A DNA stretch of 64,000 bases from Bacteroidota bacterium (GCA_030148165.1 JASBTZ010000007.1:372001-436000), one strand, 5' to 3'; positions 27,301 to 36,086 are shown, counted from the first letter of the stretch. A program made the numbers and translations. The notes: generated by a model from the sequence alone, not told the origin.

Positions 27301-27815
27301 ACGAGTTGGTCACGCGTTGGAATATCAAAAGGAAATACACTATTAAGATCACTGGACAGACCGGACGGAAATTCGCTAATGCAGATTATACCTCAGGCAG
27401 GAACTACAGTATCATCTACAGCCAATTGGAACCAAGCTTCATATATCAACCTAATACGAAATTTCGAATATCCCTTGACAGCCGGTATTCCGATAAAGCG
27501 AACAGTGAAGAACTCGGTGGAGAAAGGTCAATAATTTATGAAGTTGGCACGAATTTCAAGTACAATCAGCGGGAGAAAGGAAGTTTTCAAGGGAACTTTA
27601 AAACCCTCAACATCAGTTTTGATGGCGAATCAAATTCTGCTCTGGGATTTGAAATGCTGGAGAGCTTGAAACCCGGCGTGAATTACACCTGGTCACTCAG
27701 CTATCAGCGATCCGTTTCCAGGAGCCTCCAGCTATCTTTCCAGTACAACGGAAGAAAATCACCTGATAACAGAACGATTCATTCCGGAGGTATGGAGCTT
27801 CGCGCATTTTTCTAG
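24360..27815 (+). CDS. very large outer-membrane protein, SprA-reminiscent, unknown function
   Basis: An 1151-residue exported protein (signal peptide within the first 25 residues, ending GISQ). Several stretches recall the T9SS translocon SprA, which threads substrates through a giant barrel. These include ERVYIDGRLMERGQEFDYVI and the following strand repeat, GNNQDLGINSTLNLELAGQI, DNLPIQPEGNTNKLREFDQV and TWVDYNGDGVKDLNEFEIAQ. The length is about half that of SprA (over 2000 residues), so it is not SprA itself but perhaps a paralogue or remote relative. The remainder is beta-rich and ends as a barrel strand (GGMELRAFF). It is followed at 50 bases by the 7TM phosphatase. I am sure it is a real gene but unsure of its role. 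Confidence 0.75.
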   Translation: MMALLRMQYLLLLLMLIPFSGISQESNLRNKQLTVTGDTMDLDSLSIYPNSFHLYCDGIELDRSAYHLDFSASRLFINKACDGVVRVEYRVLPMDLSKVYMVRDTSLIYNQSKGPIESYYVSTTDIVDDIFGTSGINRSGSISRGVTFGNNQDLGINSTLNLELAGQIAPNLKLLASVSDDNLPIQPEGNTNKLREFDQVFIQVYNDKFKMIAGDFWLYKPEGYFMTYKKRAQGLTIENVWSSDTTRSFKTQISGALSKGKFHRQIIQGVEGNQGPYRLRGAENEPFIIVLAGTERVYIDGRLMERGQEFDYVIDYNTSEVTFTSRNQITKDSRIVVEFQYSDQNYVRSLFQSSNVYKNEKVKFWFNLYSEQDARNQSIQQELTNDQKLLLSEIGDTLELARASSIDSIGYFENQNLYKLIDTLVGVTTYDSVLVHSVHPDSAFYRATFEYVGLGNGDYILSNYNALGKVYKWLAPVAGVSQGDYAPSRMLISPKQRQMVTSGVQVKLTKKLRMETEWAYTKNDINTFSSYDSKDDHSVAGKFKLIGDVPLSKDSIPSWIMRTKVDIETRDKNFNPIEQYRAVEFDRDWNTRNKGFEGNQLASTVGADFIRKGAGNINVEAQQFLIGTDYQGYRGMTDGKWNKKGFRAIWDGSYLTSQTTEESQFYRHRADVSKSFGWIRIGYKDDHEANRFIDTILTPNSYQFFDYQFYIANGDSIKNNYRIFYRERYDWRSDSLKLREAAKARTIGSEIKLTELKNQKLTVITSYRELTVKDSNLINVVPENTMVGRIDYQLRALKGAITSNTFYEIGSGLELKREFLYLEVNSGQGIYTWVDYNGDGVKDLNEFEIAQFVDQADYIRVFTPSNEYVKTYSNEFNQSLYLRPSRIWASKKGFLKFMSRFSDQARFRMSRKTNYIDGADAFNPFIQAISDSNLISTNSTVRNTIYFNRTSSIFGSEYTYQNVAAKTLLASGFDSRIKEYHELVTRWNIKRKYTIKITGQTGRKFANADYTSGRNYSIIYSQLEPSFIYQPNTKFRISLDSRYSDKANSEELGGERSIIYEVGTNFKYNQREKGSFQGNFKTLNISFDGESNSALGFEMLESLKPGVNYTWSLSYQRSVSRSLQLSFQYNGRKSPDNRTIHSGGMELRAFF

Positions 27816-27864
27816 TCAAAAAATCTCCACGAATTTTCTATCTTAGGATGATCTACACGGAGGG

Positions 27865-29952
27865 ATGCGATTAAAACTACTATTCATTTTTTCACTGCTT
27901 ATCTGTGCTTCACTTGAAGCGCAGGATACGTTTCATGTTCATGGTGATGCACTGTTGAATCATTCAATTGCCGATCAGCTCACTGTGTATGAATCAATCG
28001 AAAACGTATCATTCGAATACTTCCTCGAGCATAAGAGCGAATTTCCTAAGAAAAAACTGGTTGGATCTATTGCGAACCTCGATTTTACCTCCAGCACATA
28101 TTTTATTCACTTCACACTAATTAGTGAAAGCAATTATTCGCTGGTTCTAGAAACGGCTCGACCGATTACAAACGAGGTCAGTTTGTACGCAGTGAATCAG
28201 GACGATATTGCAAAAACCGGAGACGGTATCCCATTTAATGAAAAGCGGCTTAAAACAAATAGATCGGTTGTTCCGCTGTCTCTTCAACCAGGCTCAAATG
28301 ATTATGTCCTCAAGCTTAGGAGTGATGGTGAAGCATTAAGTGTTCCGTTCATCTTATGGGATAAAAACACCTACGAATACTCCAGGGGTAAAAATCAGTT
28401 TTTCGTCGGGATATTCTTCGGAATATTTTTGTTCGTTATTATCATCTACCTAACGTTTTACGTACTGTTAAGGGATTCCTTATTCCTCTTGTACACGGTG
28501 TATGTGTTTATGTCCGGATTGTTACAGTTTGCTCTGGACGGATACCTGCATCAATATGTATTGAAAAGTGGAGGCTATTTAACGCAACACGCATTGATAA
28601 TAATAGCAGGATGGACAGTCTTCTTCGCACTGCATTATGCTTCCAGATATCTGAAGCTGGAAGGGCGAAATCGAAAAATCACCAATATCTTCTCATATGT
28701 GGTAGTTGCGACTATACTGGCATCATTGATACCGGGTAAGATCTATGAGGTCTGTTATCCGTTGATCAATGGTTTCAGCTTGCTCTCGCTTTGTTATTTG
28801 ATCTTTATTGCATCGCGAATACGGCGTAAACGACCTGAAATTAGTCGCTTATTCCTGATTGGATTATCGAGTTTACTCGCTGGGGGCATCATATTTATTT
28901 TCGGAAACTTCGGGATAATTGATTATCCCAGTTTGACTCAGAATTCTTTGAAAGCAGGAACGCTGGTAGAAATAATATGCTTGTCCATACTCATGGCAGG
29001 GAAGTATAAATCTTTACAGGATGAGAAGGAAGAGGCACAACGTCAGCTGGTGATTGAACTTGAGGAGAAGAACAAGATCATGGAAGACGTGAACATACGT
29101 TTGGAACAACAAGTTGCTGATCGTACAAAAGAAATTGAATCGCAGCGGGCTATCTTAAAAGAGAAAAATGATGATCTGCTGGCGAGTATTACCTATGCGA
29201 AACGTATTCAAACGGCATTACTTTCCAATGATGTAAAGTTTAAGGAGATTTTACCGGAGTCCTTCATCTTTTTTAAGCCGAAAGACATTGTCTCGGGTGA
29301 TTTTTTCTGGATCGATGAGATTCCGCAGAGTGAGACCTGGCCCAATGGATTGATCGTATATGCAACGGCAGATTGTACAGGGCATGGCGTTCCGGGAGCA
29401 TTTGTAAGTATTATTTGCAACAACTTACTAAAGCTTGGAACGAGTCAACCTGAAGTAAACAACCCGGGAGAGGCACTTGATTTTGCTAATACGGAGCTAA
29501 ATCAAATCCTGAATTCTAAATACACGGAAGCGCAAATCAGAGATGGAATGGATGTAGCCTTGTGTGCAATTGATCCCAAGGAACGAAAACTCTATTTCGC
29601 CGGCGCCAAAAACGGTGTTTACCTGCTTCGCAACAATGAGGTCATCGATATTAAAGCCGATCGTAAAGCAATCGGGATTGAGGAGGGTAAAGAAGAATTT
29701 CGTTTCAGCACATCAGAAGTTCAGCTTGAAGAGGGAGATATGCTGTATTCGTTCAGTGATGGTTATGTGGATCAATTTGGCGGTCCGAACGGAAAGAAAT
29801 TTACGTCAAAACGACTGAAGGAAATGCTTGTTAGAATACATCAGAAAGAAATGAATGAGCAATTGGAGGTCGTCGAAAACACCTTTGACATCTGGTGTGA
29901 AAATGAAGAACAAATTGATGATGTATTGTTGATCGGGGTTAGGATATCCTGA
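27865..29952 (+). CDS. 7TM-DISM sensor fused to SpoIIE-type PP2C serine phosphatase
   Basis: A 695-residue signalling protein. A signal peptide is followed by a 7TMR-DISMED2-type extracellular beta domain (about 25-155) and then a block of seven transmembrane helices (about 175-375). A coiled coil follows (about 385-435, EEKNKIMEDVNIRLEQQVADR). Last is a SpoIIE/RsbU PP2C-like phosphatase domain (about 445-695), with SGDFFWIDE, ATADCTGHGVPGAFVS, DGMDVALCAID and LYSFSDGYVDQFGG supplying metal-binding aspartates. Such proteins usually dephosphorylate an anti-anti-sigma STAS protein or a similar target. No anti-sigma or STAS gene is visible nearby. Start chosen at the ATG giving the signal peptide. 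Confidence 0.93.
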   Translation: MRLKLLFIFSLLICASLEAQDTFHVHGDALLNHSIADQLTVYESIENVSFEYFLEHKSEFPKKKLVGSIANLDFTSSTYFIHFTLISESNYSLVLETARPITNEVSLYAVNQDDIAKTGDGIPFNEKRLKTNRSVVPLSLQPGSNDYVLKLRSDGEALSVPFILWDKNTYEYSRGKNQFFVGIFFGIFLFVIIIYLTFYVLLRDSLFLLYTVYVFMSGLLQFALDGYLHQYVLKSGGYLTQHALIIIAGWTVFFALHYASRYLKLEGRNRKITNIFSYVVVATILASLIPGKIYEVCYPLINGFSLLSLCYLIFIASRIRRKRPEISRLFLIGLSSLLAGGIIFIFGNFGIIDYPSLTQNSLKAGTLVEIICLSILMAGKYKSLQDEKEEAQRQLVIELEEKNKIMEDVNIRLEQQVADRTKEIESQRAILKEKNDDLLASITYAKRIQTALLSNDVKFKEILPESFIFFKPKDIVSGDFFWIDEIPQSETWPNGLIVYATADCTGHGVPGAFVSIICNNLLKLGTSQPEVNNPGEALDFANTELNQILNSKYTEAQIRDGMDVALCAIDPKERKLYFAGAKNGVYLLRNNEVIDIKADRKAIGIEEGKEEFRFSTSEVQLEEGDMLYSFSDGYVDQFGGPNGKKFTSKRLKEMLVRIHQKEMNEQLEVVENTFDIWCENEEQIDDVLLIGVRIS

Positions 29953-29983
29953 TCACTTCGTTAGCATTTCTTATATTTATCAG

Positions 29984-29999
29984 TAAACTAATTAGTTTA
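29984..29999. promoter_or_regulatory. 16-base perfect palindrome directly before an FG-GAP gene
   Basis: TAAACTAATTAGTTTA reads identically on both strands and ends two bases before the ATG at 30002. It covers the place a ribosome-binding site would occupy. It could be an operator for a dimeric regulator or an mRNA element, or simply AT-rich chance. Confidence 0.35.
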
Positions 30000-30001
30000 A
30001 C

Positions 30002-31573
30002 ATGAGAAATTTAATTACTACTACACTACTAATCATACCATTTATTTTCTCGGCTACAGCTCAGTTCGTAATTAACGGCGAGCAAAAGATCAGCGATACG
30101 GAAGGTGGATTTGCGGCAATATTGGATGATTCCGATATTATTGGGGGAGAAACTGTGTCAATAGGAGACCTGGATGGTGATGGAGTAACGGATGTTGCTT
30201 TTGGGACAACACGGGATGATGACGGAGGAGCGGACGCAGGATGCGTTTATATTGTTTTTTTAAACACGAATGGCACAGTTAAGGATTTCCAGAAGATTAG
30301 TGCTACAGAGGGAAATTTTGGCGCAACTTTAGAGACGCTCGATCATTTTGGTGTTGGTTTAGCAAACCTCGGGGATGTGAATGGAGATGGTGTGCAGGAT
30401 ATAGCAGTGGGTGCTTATGATGACGACGATGGAGGAACAAAAAAAGGAAGTGTTTATATTATCTTTTTGAATACGGACGGGACCGTAAATTCGTATCAAA
30501 AGATTAGTGATACTCAGGGTAATTTTTCGGGAGTTTTGAATACCAACGATGAGTTCGGAAGAGGAGTTGCAGGTTTAGGAGATCTTAATGGAGATAACGT
30601 ACCCGATGTTGCTGTTGGGTGTATTGGCAGCGATGATGGAGGAACGAATCATGGAGCGGTTTACATTTTATTCCTCAATGCGAATGGCACTGTATCATCG
30701 TATCAAAAAATCTCATCATTGACAGGTAATTTTTCTGGTATTCTTGAGTCAAACGGATATTTCGGTTTTGCTATTGCCAATATGGGAGATATAAATAATG
30801 ATTCTGTGATAGATATTGCAGTTACTCATCGCGATGCAGATGTTAATGGTACTGATAAGGGAGAAGTATTCTTACTTTTTATGAACTCCAATGGGACTGT
30901 GAATTCTCATCAACGAATTACTGAAGGTTATGGTGGATTTGGAGGAACCCTGACAAATAACGAGAAATTTGGTTGGGGACTTGAAAATGGTGACGATCTT
31001 AATAACGATGGTGTAAATGACATGCTTGTTGGCTTGAGGTTTTCAAGTGATGGCGGTCTAAACAGAGGAGGATTTTACATCCTCTATCTTGATTCGACAG
31101 GAACCGTGATTTCTGAACAATGGTTTAGTAGTACTCAGGGAGGTATCACAGGCCCTATCGATGATGGAGATTATTTCGGCACATGTATTGGTTCACTCGG
31201 CGATTTGAACGGAGATGGAACCATTGATTTATTAGTCGGTGCAACAGGAGATGACGACGGAGGTACTGACAGAGGTGCGGCATATATTTTATTCCAGCAA
31301 TCGACAGAGTCCCTGACAGAGAACGATATATTTTCACACATCAATATTTATCCGAATCCTGTAACTGATGAATTAGTAATTGATGCTTCTTTTGATCATG
31401 GAATCAAAGTGGATTATACAGTTTATGATGTGGTTGGCAGAGTTATTACGGGAGGCGAGCTACCTAAATATAATGAACACGTTATATCTACCTCAGACTG
31501 GAAAAGTGGGACATATCTAATCCAATTTTCGGATGGACATAATAAGTTTAACGCCTCGATCGTCAAGAAATAA
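30002..31573 (+). CDS. FG-GAP repeat (integrin-alpha-like) surface protein with T9SS sorting domain
   Basis: A 523-residue secreted protein. The signal peptide (about 1-20) precedes six repeats of about 66 residues, each ending in a calcium-binding loop: GDLDGDGVTD, GDVNGDGVQD, GDLNGDNVPD, GDINNDSVID, DDLNNDGVND and GDLNGDGTID. Together these would make most of a beta-propeller of the integrin-alpha type, likely for adhesion. A C-terminal T9SS type A sorting domain (about 440-523, with INIYPNPVTDELVI and GTYLIQFSDG) marks it for surface export. A palindrome lies before the start. Its stop abuts the convergent Ppx/GppA gene without a gap. Confidence 0.9.
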   Translation: MRNLITTTLLIIPFIFSATAQFVINGEQKISDTEGGFAAILDDSDIIGGETVSIGDLDGDGVTDVAFGTTRDDDGGADAGCVYIVFLNTNGTVKDFQKISATEGNFGATLETLDHFGVGLANLGDVNGDGVQDIAVGAYDDDDGGTKKGSVYIIFLNTDGTVNSYQKISDTQGNFSGVLNTNDEFGRGVAGLGDLNGDNVPDVAVGCIGSDDGGTNHGAVYILFLNANGTVSSYQKISSLTGNFSGILESNGYFGFAIANMGDINNDSVIDIAVTHRDADVNGTDKGEVFLLFMNSNGTVNSHQRITEGYGGFGGTLTNNEKFGWGLENGDDLNNDGVNDMLVGLRFSSDGGLNRGGFYILYLDSTGTVISEQWFSSTQGGITGPIDDGDYFGTCIGSLGDLNGDGTIDLLVGATGDDDGGTDRGAAYILFQQSTESLTENDIFSHINIYPNPVTDELVIDASFDHGIKVDYTVYDVVGRVITGGELPKYNEHVISTSDWKSGTYLIQFSDGHNKFNASIVKK

Positions 31574-32452
31574 TCAACTAATCTCCTTCATATACATATC
31601 GTAGATCATCCCATCGGACAGTCCGATCTTTGGGACAATGATCTCTTTGCAATCGAGTTCTTTCAGAATATATAAATAGATATCAAGAGCAGGAACAATA
31701 ACATCTGCCCGGTCGGGTTTGAGTTGATAATTTCGGATTCGCTGTTTTATCGTAAGAGCGTACAGGTCATCTCGTAGCTCCTGAATTTCATCCAATGATA
31801 AGGGCTCCATGTGACCAGCCCCCAACATTTTGTGTGCTTTATTAATATTCCCCCCTGTAGCAAAAATTTGGTGAACGGTGGTGACATCAACATGTTGCGC
31901 TAACCAATCGTGAATGTCAGTCCAGATATTTTCATCTGTCTTACCTTTGAGTAACCTTAAAGTTCCAACCTTAAAACTTTTAGCTGCTACGCGCTCACCT
32001 TTTTCAAAAACACTGACTTCCGTTGATCCACCTCCTACATCGACCACAATAAAAGGTATCGTTCGATCAAAGTCCAATAAAAAGAACGTTCCAAAAATAA
32101 GTTCCGCTTCTTCGTCTCCGCTGATAATCTCAATGGGTATTTTAGTCTCTCTTTGAATCAGCTCTCTGATCAGTTCTCCATTCTCAGCTTCACGCATGGC
32201 AGAAGTTGCACACGCTCTCATCGCTTTAACACTGAAGATGTCTGTAATCAGGCTAAAGGCCATGATCGCCTTGACAAAATCCATCGCCTTCTTTTCGGAA
32301 ATCCTTCCCGAGTCGAATACTTCTTCCCCTAGCCTTAACGGAATACGGGAATAAGACACCTTCTGAATTGTCGTAAATTCCTCATCCTTCAGAACTTCCC
32401 CAATAAGTAGTCTGGCTGCGTTAGTGCCGATATCAATCGCTGCAAATTTCAC
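31574..32452 (-). CDS. Ppx/GppA family phosphatase (exopolyphosphatase-like)
   Basis: A 292-residue ASKHA-fold phosphatase with the family's N-terminal AAIDIGTNAARLLIG (P-loop-like) and the central FIVVDVGGGSTEVSVFE nucleotide-binding motif. SGDEEAELIFG is the catalytic-acid segment. It acts on polyphosphate or pppGpp and so may link phosphate storage to the stringent response. It is a short single-module form: E. coli Ppx and GppA are about 500 residues and carry an HD domain that is missing here. It ends exactly next to the FG-GAP gene. Upstream lies der (67 bases), on the same strand. Confidence 0.92.
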   Translation of the reverse strand: MKFAAIDIGTNAARLLIGEVLKDEEFTTIQKVSYSRIPLRLGEEVFDSGRISEKKAMDFVKAIMAFSLITDIFSVKAMRACATSAMREAENGELIRELIQRETKIPIEIISGDEEAELIFGTFFLLDFDRTIPFIVVDVGGGSTEVSVFEKGERVAAKSFKVGTLRLLKGKTDENIWTDIHDWLAQHVDVTTVHQIFATGGNINKAHKMLGAGHMEPLSLDEIQELRDDLYALTIKQRIRNYQLKPDRADVIVPALDIYLYILKELDCKEIIVPKIGLSDGMIYDMYMKEIS

Positions 32453-32519
32453 CTCTATTCAAAGATATAAGATAATACCCTTTAATAAATGATTGTTGAA
32501 AGCTTATTAATAAAAAGTA

Positions 32520-33830
32520 CTACTTCTTGCGGAAGAAAATCTTTATCGGAACTCCCTTGAAATCAAAATTTTCGCGAAGTCGGTTTTCTAGAAAACGTCG
32601 ATAACTGTCACCAATGTATTGGGGTAAATTACAGAAAAATGCAAATGAAGGAGCATGCGTCGGCAGCTGTTGGATAAATTTAATCTTGATGTATTTTCCT
32701 TTAACTGATGGAGGAGGATTGTGTGCAATAATCTCCTGCATGATTTCATTCAACTTGGAAGTTGGAATCTTCTTGGTCCTGTTATGGAAAACCTCCATCG
32801 CTGTTTCCAATGCTTTGTGAATTCTTTGCTTGGTAATCGTTGAAGTAAATAAGATCGGCACATCGTTGAAAGGAGCCAATTGCTCTTTCAATTTCGCTTC
32901 GTATTCGATCGTTGTTTTTGTCTCCTTTTCGATCAAATCCCACTTGTTCACAAGCACAACAACTCCTTTCGAGTTCTTTTGAATAATATAGAAAATGTTG
33001 AGATCTTGCTTCTGTATACCTTCTGTGGCGTCGATCATGAATATACAAACGTCAGAGTTTTCTATTGCTCGTACAGAACGGAGAACCGAGTAGTATTCGA
33101 TGTCTTCATGAACTTTTGCCTTTTTCCGAATGCCAGCCGTATCGATCAGAATAAAGTCAAAGCCAAATGCATTATACCTTGTATTAATTGCGTCACGAGT
33201 TGTTCCGGATATCTCTGTTACAATGTTTCTTTCCTGACCGGTCAACGCATTTACCAAAGATGACTTTCCAACGTTGGGCTTACCAACAATGGCTATATGT
33301 GGCAAATCATCGTTATCGCGAATTCCTTTATTATCCTTATCGAATTCTTTGACGATGTCATCTAATAATTCTCCGGTTCCTGAACCATTGGTCGCCGATA
33401 CATCGTAGACATTTCCCAAACCGAATGACCAGAATTCTGACGAAAGTCCAACGCGTTGAGTATTGTCAACTTTGTTAGCAACTATAAACACGGGTTTATT
33501 CGCTTTGCGAAGCAGTTTGGCGACCAATTGATCCGTTTCTACAATGCCTGTCATTACATCTACAACAAATACAATAACACTTGCCTCATCTATCGCCAAT
33601 TCAACTTGTTTACGAATCTCGCCCTCGAAGACATCATCCGATCCTTTAACATATCCACCGGTATCGATTACTGAAAAGTCGACTCCGTTCCACTCACCAC
33701 GCCCGTAAATCCGATCACGGGTAACGCCACTGATTTCCTTTACGATGGCCCGATTAGATTCTGTGAATCGATTGAACAGCGTTGACTTACCTACATTTGG
33801 TCGTCCTACTATGGCGATGATGTTGCTCAT
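32520..33830 (-). CDS. der: ribosome-associated GTPase Der (EngA)
   Basis: An essential GTPase for 50S subunit assembly, with two tandem G domains and a KH-like tail. The first P-loop, [14 protein letters not shown], lies near residues 8-21 and its DTGG switch near 55. The second, [14 protein letters not shown], lies near 181-194, with DTAGI and NKWD following. The C-terminal KH-like domain ends in [13 protein letters not shown], the usual Der finish. The 436-residue length is normal. It is separated by three bases from era upstream, so era and der form an operon. Confidence 0.97.
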   Translation of the reverse strand: MSNIIAIVGRPNVGKSTLFNRFTESNRAIVKEISGVTRDRIYGRGEWNGVDFSVIDTGGYVKGSDDVFEGEIRKQVELAIDEASVIVFVVDVMTGIVETDQLVAKLLRKANKPVFIVANKVDNTQRVGLSSEFWSFGLGNVYDVSATNGSGTGELLDDIVKEFDKDNKGIRDNDDLPHIAIVGKPNVGKSSLVNALTGQERNIVTEISGTTRDAINTRYNAFGFDFILIDTAGIRKKAKVHEDIEYYSVLRSVRAIENSDVCIFMIDATEGIQKQDLNIFYIIQKNSKGVVVLVNKWDLIEKETKTTIEYEAKLKEQLAPFNDVPILFTSTITKQRIHKALETAMEVFHNRTKKIPTSKLNEIMQEIIAHNPPPSVKGKYIKIKFIQQLPTHAPSFAFFCNLPQYIGDSYRRFLENRLRENFDFKGVPIKIFFRKK

Positions 33831-33833
33831 GAA

Positions 33834-34709
33834 TTAGTAACCGTATTTTTTAAGTTTCTCATCAGAAGCACGCCAATCCTTATCCACCTTTACAAAGGTT
33901 TCTAGATATACCTTGTTTGCTACGAATTTTTCAATCTCTTGACGGGCTTCACGACCTATTCGTTTCAACATTTCACCACCTTTTCCTATAATGATTCCTT
34001 TCTGAGAATTGCGTTCAACAATAATCAGCGCACGAATTCTGATAATATCTTCCTCTTCCTTGTATTCTTCTATCTCCACCTGACAGGCATACGGAATTTC
34101 TTGTTTGCAATGAATAAAAATCTTTTCCCTGATTATTTCAGATATGAAGAAACGCATTGGTCGATCCGACAAAGCTTCTTTATCAAAGTAAGGCGGACTC
34201 TCAGGAATTAGCTCCAGAATCCTGTTCTTAATGATCTCGAGGCTAAATCCGTGCAATGCTGAAATCGGATATATTTCAGCATTTGGTAAGCGCTTGCTCC
34301 AATAATCTACGCGTTCCTCAACAGTAGCCTGATCCGATAGATCGATCTTATTGATAAGGCACAATACGGGTATTTTTAAGCGTGAGATTCTTTCAAGCGT
34401 TTCTTTATGATTGGTCTCAGATTCCTTTGTGTCAGTGATAAAAAGTAACACATCAGCGTCTCTAATGGAAGTGTTGACATACTCCATCATGTTTTCGTGC
34501 AGCTTATATGCCGCATTAACAACGCCCGGCGTGTCTGAAAAGACAATCTGATAATCTTCGTCATTTACAATTCCCAGGATTCGATGACGTGTGGTCTGGG
34601 CCTTTGAGGTAACAATAGAAACCTTCTCCCCAACGAGGTAATTCATAAGGGTTGATTTTCCTACGTTCGGGCTACCAACTATATTAACAAATCCAGACTT
34701 GTGCGCCAT
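33834..34709 (-). CDS. era: GTPase Era
   Basis: A 291-residue GTPase that binds 16S rRNA and helps 30S maturation. The P-loop [14 protein letters not shown] lies at about 11-24, and the DTPGV switch and NKID specificity motif are intact. The C-terminal KH domain contains GKGGEMLKRIGREAR, the RNA-binding GxxG region. The gene is first in an era-der operon; an initiation codon ATG at 34709 fits the conserved MAHKSGFVNIVG start. Confidence 0.97.
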   Translation of the reverse strand: MAHKSGFVNIVGSPNVGKSTLMNYLVGEKVSIVTSKAQTTRHRILGIVNDEDYQIVFSDTPGVVNAAYKLHENMMEYVNTSIRDADVLLFITDTKESETNHKETLERISRLKIPVLCLINKIDLSDQATVEERVDYWSKRLPNAEIYPISALHGFSLEIIKNRILELIPESPPYFDKEALSDRPMRFFISEIIREKIFIHCKQEIPYACQVEIEEYKEEEDIIRIRALIIVERNSQKGIIIGKGGEMLKRIGREARQEIEKFVANKVYLETFVKVDKDWRASDEKLKKYGY

Positions 34710-34770
34710 TTAAAATAAATATGGAGTGCAAAGAAACGGAATTTAAGCTTTCAAGCAGTGTTAATGCAAT

Positions 34771-34796
34771 AAAAAAGGGGATTCGATGAATCCCCT
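34771..34796 (-). terminator. intrinsic terminator for the small secreted protein gene
   Basis: The arms GGGGATTC and GAATCCCC (34777-34795) surround a three-base loop with eight perfect pairs. A run of six As (34771-34776) is a T-tract when read on the minus strand. This places the end of the transcript from the 92-residue gene just before era. Confidence 0.8.
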
Positions 34797-34807
34797 CTAT
34801 GGTATGG

Positions 34808-35086
34808 TTAATCTTTTTTGCCTTCTTTTTTAACCGGCGGTTTTGCTGGTTTGGGTTCGGCTTTTTTAGAATTAGTATTTGGACTAATCGTACCGCCCGG
34901 TCTTTTTCGATTGCTATCAGTAGCGTTATTCACATTAGGTTTTGGAGACTTGAGAGCAGGCTTAGGTGCCTCTATCTTCTTGAACGTAGTGTTCGACTTC
35001 TTCAATACCGTTCTGGTTTTCTTTTCCTGAGAAAAAGAACTGAACGCTAAAAATGTAAATATTCCTAAAATTGCTACAACTTTCAT
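34808..35086 (-). CDS. small secreted Lys/Pro-rich protein with KRPGGTI motif
   Basis: A 92-residue protein with a clear signal peptide (about 1-19, FLAFSSFSQ) and a low-complexity basic, Pro/Lys-rich tail that ends PVKKEGKKD. The segment NRKRPGGTISPNTNSKK closely resembles QHKRPGGTIKNNSSNRTK near the C terminus of the next upstream protein (35151-36086). That suggests a shared origin or function. It has its own terminator downstream. No known domain is recognised; an electrostatic interaction with the cell envelope or nucleic acid is speculation. Confidence 0.75.
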   Translation of the reverse strand: MKVVAILGIFTFLAFSSFSQEKKTRTVLKKSNTTFKKIEAPKPALKSPKPNVNNATDSNRKRPGGTISPNTNSKKAEPKPAKPPVKKEGKKD

Positions 35087-35150
35087 TTCTTCTCTTTTTT
35101 ACTTAGTTCAAATATACGTCAAGTTAAGTGAATATCAAAGGATTGCATCC

Positions 35151-36086
35151 CTACCGTCTACCGCCTCTTTTAGAAGGTTGAGATTTAGTACGATTACTTG
35201 AATTGTTTTTAATCGTTCCACCAGGGCGTTTATGTTGTCTTCTTTCCCTTTTAGTTTGATTGGTTTGTGTACCTGTTGACCCTCTTCTTGCGGGCTTTTT
35301 CGATTTCTGAGTTGATCCTCCTGAAACATGCCCCCCTTTATCTTTAACTACTTTGGGATTTCCGGTTTGCTTAATCTTGCCTCCTCCTTCTGAATTAATA
35401 GAAGTGTTTTTATGGTGGTTTTCATGAAACCAGTTCGAATGTGAATGGTGTTTCTTGTAATGAGTATGCGCGTGAACACATCTTCTCACATGAGCTCGCC
35501 TATAATGTCCGTGTAGTTTATAATGCCTCTTATGATAAACGCTCCAGCCTACAGGTTTCCATGGACGGTGCCAATGCGGATAGTGACCCCAACGCCAGGG
35601 TGAAACCCACACGACGTATCTCGGCCCGTAAATATGTCGTATAGGACGCCAGCGATATACATTAACAATGTCGCCATCAGCTGCTCCTTTTGGCTCAATA
35701 ATGTAATTTTCGCCGTATAATTCCTCATCACCAATGATTTGAAGCTGTGTTATTTCCTCACCCGTTTCTTCAATTTCAATTACCGCCACATCCTGCAATT
35801 CATTTTCACTGACCGGCACGCGCAGGGTAATGGCATGATTGAGACTATCCTGATAATCAATCACCATGATGTAATCAACCGATCCATCATTATTGAGGTC
35901 CAGGTTATTAATTCCGTTCTTTTCCTTATTGAGCTCTTCTTCAAAGTCTTCAAGAGATTTTGAGTTTTCAAAAAGGTCTAGAACAGCGTAAAGATCAAGG
36001 TTATCGCCGGCTAGTCCGGTTGCTTCTGAATCTTGTCCAAAAGCGAATGAGTATGTTAAAATGCTGAAAATGAATAGTGTTTTCAT
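35151..36086 (-). CDS. secreted basic His/Arg-rich protein, C-terminal KRPGGTI motif
   Basis: A 311-residue exported protein (signal peptide about 1-17, AFG-Q). Residues about 25-150 form an acidic, structured part (LDLNNDGSVDYIMVIDYQ, an EF-hand-like Asp-rich loop, then regular strands). It ends in the aromatic stretch WRPIRHIYGPRYVVWVSPWR. The following region is packed with His, Trp, Lys and Arg (HWHRPWKP, HKRHYKLHGHY, HYKKHHSHSNW). The tail is basic and ends QPSKRGGRR after the KRPGGTI motif. The His-rich stretch might bind metal. Pairs of this kind look like a Bacteroidota-specific family, but I do not recognise a named one. Confidence 0.72.
   Translation of the reverse strand: MKTLFIFSILTYSFAFGQDSEATGLAGDNLDLYAVLDLFENSKSLEDFEEELNKEKNGINNLDLNNDGSVDYIMVIDYQDSLNHAITLRVPVSENELQDVAVIEIEETGEEITQLQIIGDEELYGENYIIEPKGAADGDIVNVYRWRPIRHIYGPRYVVWVSPWRWGHYPHWHRPWKPVGWSVYHKRHYKLHGHYRRAHVRRCVHAHTHYKKHHSHSNWFHENHHKNTSINSEGGGKIKQTGNPKVVKDKGGHVSGGSTQKSKKPARRGSTGTQTNQTKRERRQHKRPGGTIKNNSSNRTKSQPSKRGGRR

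Noticed and set aside
32880-33263. 127-codon plus-strand frame over der
   Set aside because: Antisense to a conserved GTPase gene; cysteine- and phenylalanine-rich shadow.
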